Source: Bimuria novae-zelandiae CBS 107.79 | Taxonomy: Eukaryota > Ascomycota > Dothideomycetes > Pleosporales > Didymosphaeriaceae | Length of the DNA: 64,000 bases | NCBI GenBank assembly: GCA_010015655.1 | Contig: ML976661.1 | Span: 197,936 to 261,935, forward strand | Direction of reading: 5' to 3' | Shown: positions 57,745 to 64,000 of the stretch, in pieces | How positions within the stretch are numbered: the stretch's first letter is position 1 | How the letters are laid out: every line of letters begins with the position of its first letter | Position numbers and translations under genes: made by a program | The notes under the pieces: generated by a model | Told to the model about the DNA's origin: nothing | The model's database searches: none | What the model saw: the letters and a program-made list of their open reading frames with translations, nothing else

Positions 57745-58794
57745 GCCGTCACGTCTTCGATGCCTGCGTCACACACGGTCGGCCTGCCATGTAGTCCGAC
57801 CTTGCTATGCCTCCTCTGTTCTGAACAGGATGAAAAAGCACAGGCTGCCAAGGTAATTGAACTCCTGGGTACTTTCACCTTCTAGGAAGCCGGCGACCGT
57901 CCGTTTACTGACTAGCTTATCCCTTTCGTAGCCCTCTAGGGTATGGAAGAGGGAACGAACTGTATACTGCACAAGAGTGTTATGGGCATATAATCGCATC
58001 ACACAAATTGCTCTACAGGCACCACTAATGCGTCCAACTACTTTAGCGCTCGGATTCCACACTTGTGTACATAAACGGAACAATACAGATCCAATGCCAT
58101 TGCCCCCCTTACAAACGCAGGCAGTAGAAAAGTTGTGGCCATTAGCTCAACGACGTAGGGAAGCCCGCCCACCTTTCACCGTTTGGGTTCTACCACCGTT
58201 GCCGTTGACCAGCCTCTTATTGTTCTCTTCTTGTTGTTGTTACGTGGCTAGTGCGGAGTGCATTACATGTGCAACAGCATTGAAGACAGGTGCTCTAAAC
58301 AACAACGCATTGGAAGCATGCTCGCTGCATTGGTTACGATCATTAACACAATAAGCACGTCAACAGGTACACTTATCAAGTGCCAACCACCATTGCAGGT
58401 AAGTAATGTAGCAGCAGCTAACATTAGTCAGAATGATGGATGGAGTAACGATTTCAGGAGCGTTATTTCGCCAAGACATTAGCGAGCATACATGTTCCTT
58501 GCTAGTTTACATTAACTTCCACTTGTTCGAAACAGATTACTGACCCGACGCGAAGTATGCAACCAGAGCTCAAGATTTCATGTTTGCTTGCAAATCAAAA
58601 GGATGGTCATAGACTACGGCTAGCCCGTGCGCGTCCTCAACTGCTCAGCAAAGCCAAGCAAGTTGTCCATAAATCCGCGGCCAGATCTCTGTTCGCAGCT
58701 GCCAAAAGTCTTCTGAACAACCAAAGCATCTACTCTTATCCCTTCCGCTATTGTCTTGCAAGCTACAGGCGAACTAAAAGACCCATTCATTCTC
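57745..58794. other. Intergenic stretch
   Basis: No gene supported; short frames only. Confidence 0.4.
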
Positions 58795-59682
58795 ATGGCT
58801 CACAAAGTACTCTTCTTCCTCGGTGCGGGGCGAAATGTTGGAGCAGCATCGGTAGCACTGTTCAAGAGCCAAGGATACAAGATTACATCGGTAGCACGCA
58901 CGATTAAGCCGAATGTAGGAATGTACTCGGATATGCACTTGACTGCAGACTTCAGCGATCCACAGGCGGTCGAGAAGATATTCGAGAAGGTCGAACAGAA
59001 TCTGGGAGTGCCTAACGTGGTGGTTTATAACCGTAAGTCTTGCTTCTTATTGCGGATGCCACTATGCGTCGCTACGCTGAGATACCTTATGAGGCTTAAA
59101 GAATCTTGACGTGCGCAGTATAGATCTTGGGTCGTCCTGGATACGGTCTTGCAATATATGCAGTGGGAAAGCATTGGCTTGCGTTATAATAGCTTACTCC
59201 TGGTCTATAGGCCCTGAGCCTTGGAACCCTATTTCTGCACCCCTCGCCGATTTTCAGAAGGATCTTGCGATTAACACCGTGTCCGCCTATGCAGCTACCC
59301 GAGCTGCTGTTTCGGCATTCGACAAACTTCCCAGCGACGCAAAGCAGACCTTCATTTATACCGGCAACGCGGGTAACACAAACGTGAGTCTGTTTTCTCT
59401 CACTAAGAGGCAATAATTCGCTTACTGTTACAGACCATACCTGAATTCCTCGAGCTTGGGATCGGGAAATCCAGCACCTGGTTCCTGATCCAGGCATTAG
59501 CCGCCGCGCCTAGCTTCGCTTCTAAAGGATGCCACTTCTACTATGTCGACGAACACACTCCACTAGGGAAGGCAATGCATTACATCTCTGGGCCAGGGCA
59601 TGCAGAGTTCTTCCTGCATCTGTCAGAGAGTCAGGAACAGGAAGAACCATTGGCAAGCTTTGTGAGGGGGAGGGTTATGTGA
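58795..59682 (+). CDS. Atypical short-chain dehydrogenase-like protein (219 aa)
   Basis: Exons 58795-59032, 59211-59383 and 59434-59682; introns of 178 and 50 nt. The Rossmann start KVLFFLGAGRNVGAASVALF has the nucleotide-binding glycines, with VPNVVVYN in place of the usual NNAG. Later blocks are LAINTVSAYAATRAAVSAF, TFIYTGNAGNTN and a C-terminus with CHFYYVDEHTP and SGPGHAEFFLHLSE. The canonical YxxxK is replaced by GIGKSSTWFL, so it belongs to an atypical subgroup; the reaction is unknown. The long first intron may hide a short exon. Confidence 0.68.
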
Positions 59683-59819
59683 GATTCGACGGAAACAAGC
59701 GTGCAGTTCTACCGCGGTCTACTACAGAAGATACGTTGGATCCGATATACGGGAGGCCAGGGACTGTAGAGTCTCGCTACGGATATTGAAGAGGACCTGG
59801 GAACTTTCTTTTCCTAGAG

Positions 59820-60818
59820 GCTATAGTACGGAATAGTTAAAACACAAATGCGCATATCTTCTCTATGCTATATATTCGCCTCTGCCATATCTGATTATTA
59901 CTACTATTGCCCTTCCCGCTAAACCATACTTACAAAGCGTAACATAATGTCACGAGAGCAACGAGTAGAGATGTCTGGGCCTAGGTAGGCTAGATTGATA
60001 TACTGCGTTCGGTGTCTACCTGTTGGTACAAGACGTTAGATAAGGAAAAAGGTCTTCTACCCATATCTAACATAGATCTATCTATCTTACTTAACTAGGT
60101 GCTAATACCTAAATAGCTAGTATTATTTCTAACTAACTAAAAGTAAGCTTTAAGGTATACGCTATTAGACCTTTAGCTTTTAAAGTATAAGTGTAGAGGT
60201 AAAAGCCTAGCTTCGAACTTTTGTTCGTCTATTAACGTATTATTATTAATAGTATGTCTAGGCTATCAGGTTGCCTGGAAGGTTACCGTGACACATAACT
60301 TCTATAATAAAATTAGTAGGGAATTATATTTTATTTTATTAATATTAATATAGAGGAAATAATAGCTTTAAAGGTATATTAGAACTTAAAGAGATACTTA
60401 TTACGTGTTAGACTTTCTAGTACTCCAGGATCTAACTAATATACTTAATGTATATTAGATAGTAGCAGTATATCTTAAATAGTATGAAAATAATTTATAC
60501 CCTATAATTATATAATATACCTTTAAGCGTACTTATTTATTTTTCTTACCTAGATTGTATATATTTTTTTATTTACACTATTCTAGCGTCTCAAACTAGC
60601 GTTCTTATTACTGTATTAATTTCTTTATAGTCGTAAAGCGCGTAAGGTTCTTATAGTTAGTAAAGATTATAAGACATAAAGAATTATACGTATAAATCCT
60701 TTAGTGATAGATAGCTTTTACTATTATAAATAGTTTTTAATCGTGTACCTTATATCGCGTTGTCTAATTATTAAACTTACTTAACGTGTCCGATAATTAA
60801 GCGCTACAGGCAAGCGAG
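59820..60818. other. AT-rich repeat-derived DNA
   Basis: TpA-rich, stop-filled sequence of the kind left by RIP. No legible protein or terminal repeat. Confidence 0.5.
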
Positions 60819-61077
60819 TGTGACGGCCCAGTACACTGGCAGATCACATGATCTCGCGCCCAAGCGCGACTGCCTCACGTCCTAGAGCGACTGCTTCCCA
60901 CACCTAGGACGACTGCCCGCGCAGATGGGATCCGAAGAATTATTCCATGCTGAACGGTAGCGCACAAAAGCGCTACGGGCCTATGTACCTATAGTCCTAT
61001 CATCTTAGTGTAGCTAAAATAGGGCCAACTTACCTTATCTACTTCTCTAGATGTAGGAGACCGTGCTTATCCTCACA
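60819..61077 (+). repeat. Solo LTR (family L)
   Basis: 259 bp from TGTGACGGCC to CCTCACA, flanked by GCGAG at 60814-60818 and 61078-61082. Related to 43246-43492 but more diverged. Confidence 0.85.
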
Positions 61078-61444
61078 GCGAGTGCCGCACACTACTAACT
61101 TTTTACGCCTTTATAGTAACCTATCTTAATAACATAATAAGGTAATAGTATATAATTACTATATTAAATTAAATAGTATCTATAGTATCATTTTTATATA
61201 TTTACACGTTATAGCTAGTTTTCTTATAGTAGCTATAGCGCGCTAAAGCCCACTAGCTTATACCTAATTACGTCTTACCTTAACGTATTTCCGCCTCTAG
61301 CTACTACTTAACGTCCTTTAAAGCAATAATCTCCGCTACTTTTACTTTTATTAAAGTGTCTTATTACTATATCTGCTTCCTTTTTTTCTTTTTTATATAT
61401 TATAGTAGCCTTATTAGCCTTCTTAAGCTTTTTAATCTAATTAC
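61078..61444. other. AT-rich repeat-derived DNA between two LTRs
   Basis: No legible coding content. Confidence 0.4.
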
Positions 61445-61689
61445 TATGAGAACGAGCTCGGGCTCCTGCATCAAGTGAGTAGATGAGGTAGATTGGCTCC
61501 ATTTCAGCTACACTAAGATGAGGAGACTGTAGGTACACAGGCTCGCAGCGCTTTTGTGCGCTCGTCGGAGCGGAACAACTATCCATCTAAGGTAACTGCG
61601 CTGGGTGCGCGAGCAGCCGCACTAGGGCGTAAGGCAGTTACGCCTCGTACGCGAGGTCATGTGACCTGCCGGCATGCTAGGCTGTCACA
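61445..61689 (-). repeat. LTR (family L), minus orientation, with adjacent polypurine tract
   Basis: Reads TGTGACAGCC to CTCATA on the minus strand (the last bases are mutated by C-to-T). At the higher-coordinate side the minus strand has a purine run (AGAGGGGGGTAA) directly before TGTGAC, as at a 3' LTR. So the internal region lay to the right, where degenerate AT-rich DNA follows; no partner LTR is seen in the window. Confidence 0.75.
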
Positions 61690-62915
61690 TTACCCCCCTC
61701 TAAGGTGAGCTTAGTCTTCTAAGCCTATTATAATACTTCCTCCTTCGTGCCTTACTCTACGCTATCTTATCTATAGCTTAATTATTTTTTTATTATTTTT
61801 AAGTACTTACTAGTCTTATATACTTATAGCTAGGCGACTAGTTATAATAATAAGCTAATTTTTTTGGTAAGTTTAGTAGTAGTCTCTAACTTTATAAGGT
61901 ACTCTATGAAAGCCTTAAGCTTTATATTAGATAAGGTTAAAATTATAAGTAGTTTAAAGGCCTTCTACTACAGGCGTTTATAATATATATAGCTATTAAG
62001 AATATTTTTTACCTACTACTTAAGAGTGCTATTAACCTTAATTAGTTCTTTCTTAGGTTTAATCTAGCCTAGTAAAGAGTATATAGTAGCTTTGCGTAGG
62101 TAGTCTACGTAAAAAACGTTATATATATACATATATAATAGAAGTCTTACTTAATATGAGTAACCTTTTATAGTAATAATTAAATATGGTCTATATATTT
62201 ACTAATTAAGCTTTTAGCTAGGCCTACTAGCTATAAAGCTTTTTAGTATAATATAAACTTAGTTACCTATCCTAATATCTAGCTTACGCTTTTTTTATTT
62301 ACTTAATATACTTACTACTTATAAGCTTAAGTAATCCTTTTTTAAGCTATTTTTATAGCTAGTTTTATAGTATTATATTAAATTTTTACGTAGTTCTGCG
62401 ATTTCTCTTAGGATATTTACTTATAAGTAGTAGGCAAGATCCTTGTCTGCTCCTCCTAGTCCTAGTAGTAAGTAGGCTAATGTCTAAACTTAATCTCGTA
62501 CGGTAAGAGGCCTATAGTCTTATAAGGTAGTATAGCCTAAGCCTAGTCTATATAAGGAAGTAGGTTAGACTAGTTATCTTAATAGTAGTTAATAAATAGA
62601 GGAAGGCGCTAGTTAAGGTACTAGTTTATAATATTTATATTACTATTAGTATAAAAATAATACGCTATAAAGAGCTTTTATTTAATATATATAAGCTAGT
62701 AAAGCTTGCTTATAAATACTAAAATAAACTATAAACTTTAATTACAGATCATAGACTTAGGTAGGCTACATAAGCGCTAGATATAGTAATAATATATATT
62801 TATAGCCTATTCTATTATAGTTATCTTAGAGTAGGGAAGTAAGAAGTAGCGTTTATTTAGGTAGTAAATTATAATAAAAGCGTTATTATATTCTTTTTTA
62901 TTAACATGTTTTATA
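61690..62915. other. AT-rich degenerate repeat DNA
   Basis: Possibly the ruined interior of the retrotransposon whose 3' LTR is at 61445-61689. Nothing legible. Confidence 0.4.
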
Positions 62916-63234
62916 AGCGAGCGGCCCACCCCACCAACTTTTTGCAGCACATAAACTTCTACCTACTATGGCGCCCCTAATTCAGGCCTAACTAGCCTCT
63001 GCTAAGGCTGATATACACCTTGCAATCTTAGCTATTAATTAAAACTAAATTTAGTTTATAAGAGGTGTAGCACATATATTTACTATCCCTTAAATAACGC
63101 TTTAACGCTAACGCGCTGGAATTGCTGCGCGACGCGATTACTAGCCTAAATTAAAGAAGCTTACTAAGATAGAAGAGGAGGTAATTATTAGGTATATACT
63201 TAACCTAGATTCGCGAGGATTTCCGCCCACGCTA
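62916..63234 (+). mobile_element. Pogo-like DNA transposon, 5' fragment, RIP-degraded
   Basis: After TA the sequence AGCGAGCGGCCCACCCCACC looks like a terminal repeat. A transposase start lies at 62968: MAPLIQA, stop, LASAKADIHLAILAIN, with TAA where relatives have CAA. The frame later reads KLTKIEEEVIIRYILNLDSR and FPP before it is cut at 63233 by the Fot1-like element. This is the helix-turn-helix N-terminus of fungal pogo/Tc5-type transposases. Confidence 0.65.
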
Positions 63235-64000
63235 CTCGCCCCACACGCTAAGGCTGGCGCCTTAGCCCTACTCAGCTCAACGCAACTTCTCGGCTCAACG
63301 CAACTTTTTGATCAGATTTTTCTCTACAATTCGAATATCAGCACCCCACCATGCCTATTTACTATGGGAATTCAGCAGATGTCGAGCTTCGTATTCAAGC
63401 CTGCCTTGATGACTTTTCTGGCGTTGAAAAGTTCAATATTGCTGCTGCGGGACGCGACTACTGTGTGCCGGTTACGCGACTTCGAGCGCGTATAAAAGGC
63501 AGAAGTAGCCGCCACGATCGCCCTGGTGCCAACCAAAGGCTCACAAAGGTGCAAGACGATACTCTGAAGCTCTATATACGCCGCTGCGACGATCTGGGCA
63601 TGCCCTGCCTAATGCCGCAGCTCACAGGTGCTGCGCAGTTCCTTATTGATCGCGATCACCCAGATGGGCGCGCAGCTCCACTGGGCAAAGAATGGCTCAC
63701 ACGCTGGATAGAGCGCCACCCTGAGTGCCGTCGCATAAAGCAGAAGCCGCAGGATATCAATCGTACAGCGATGGCTACGTTCGAAGCCTACAGTCAGCAT
63801 TTTACGCGCCTTAAGAAGGTGATGTACGATCACGGCATCACACCGACAGACACATACAATATGGATGAGACTGGCTTTCGCATAGGGATTGGCGGCAACC
63901 AATGGATAGTCACTATGGAGCTTAACCGCCCGCAGGTCTCTGCATCAGAGACCTCGCGCGATTATATTACCTCAATCGAATCGATATCCGGCGATGGTGA
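63235..64000 (+). mobile_element. Fot1-like DNA transposon, unmutated, truncated by window end
   Basis: Begins right after TA (63233-63234) with CTCGCCCCACACGC, the same terminal 14 bp as the element at 15071, then direct copies of GCTCAACGCAACTT. Ordinary GC content and no RIP. Confidence 0.85.
63351..64000 (+). CDS. Fot1/pogo-like transposase, partial (3' end outside window)
   Basis: Open frame of 216 codons from MPIYYGNSADVELRIQ to the window edge with no stop. An N-terminal DNA-binding half (VTRLRARIKGRSS, GKEWLTRWIERHPECR as in CENP-B-type helix-turn-helix) precedes the start of the DDE_1 catalytic domain, YNMDETGFRIGIGG, with the first catalytic Asp. SRDYITSIESISGDG then runs to the edge. 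It is the intact counterpart of the degraded copy at 15071-16959. Confidence 0.88.
   Translation, partial: MPIYYGNSADVELRIQACLDDFSGVEKFNIAAAGRDYCVPVTRLRARIKGRSSRHDRPGANQRLTKVQDDTLKLYIRRCDDLGMPCLMPQLTGAAQFLIDRDHPDGRAAPLGKEWLTRWIERHPECRRIKQKPQDINRTAMATFEAYSQHFTRLKKVMYDHGITPTDTYNMDETGFRIGIGGNQWIVTMELNRPQVSASETSRDYITSIESISGDG

Overview
The window is nuclear DNA of a filamentous ascomycete (Pezizomycotina, most likely a Dothideomycete/Pleosporales; the order is inference). Evidence: 45-80 nt GT-AG introns with CTRAY-type branch sites, an AreA-type GATA factor, CFEM, PTH11/rhodopsin-like and OTT_1508-deaminase-like genes, and long AT-rich, TpA-rich tracts with the look of RIP (repeat-induced point mutation; C-to-T in CpA).

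Layout. (1) 1-9.7 kb: an OTT_1508-like deaminase pseudogene, then a membrane-protein gene split in an exon by a 5.57-kb Copia element. (2) 10.7-14.4 kb: U6 snRNA, a BNA3-type aminotransferase and MGS1, divergent. (3) 15.1-17.0 kb: a RIP-degraded Fot1/pogo-like transposon with 69-bp TIRs. (4) 17.3-20.1 kb: a CFEM/transmembrane gene split by a Tc1/mariner element whose transposase is still open. (5) 20.3-25.7 kb: small genes, a secreted-protein gene and ADE4. (6) 26.7-47.7 kb: what looks like a decayed secondary-metabolite cluster: a truncated NAD-epimerase, a rhodopsin-like gene with two stops, an MFS transporter, an aromatic amino acid ammonia-lyase (PAL family), a DMATS-type prenyltransferase and a cytochrome P450. 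The lyase carries a Copia element inside a 51-nt intron plus an in-frame TAG. The prenyltransferase carries a hAT-like element after codon 10 plus an in-frame TAG. (7) 47.8-59.7 kb: conserved genes (DJ-1 family, areA, HSK3, a small membrane protein, an SDR-like protein). (8) 59.8-64 kb: AT-rich transposon graveyard with LTRs and a pogo-like fragment invaded by an unmutated Fot1-like element that runs off the window.

The most notable signals are the ruined lyase-prenyltransferase-P450-MFS group, four host genes each interrupted by a transposon with a visible target-site duplication, TAG nonsense codons of the RIP type in host genes outside the repeats, and two Copia copies of equal length that keep intact ends around the same RIP-destroyed interior. 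All joins were made by hand from splice signals and reading frame; family names come from motif recognition, not from a database search.
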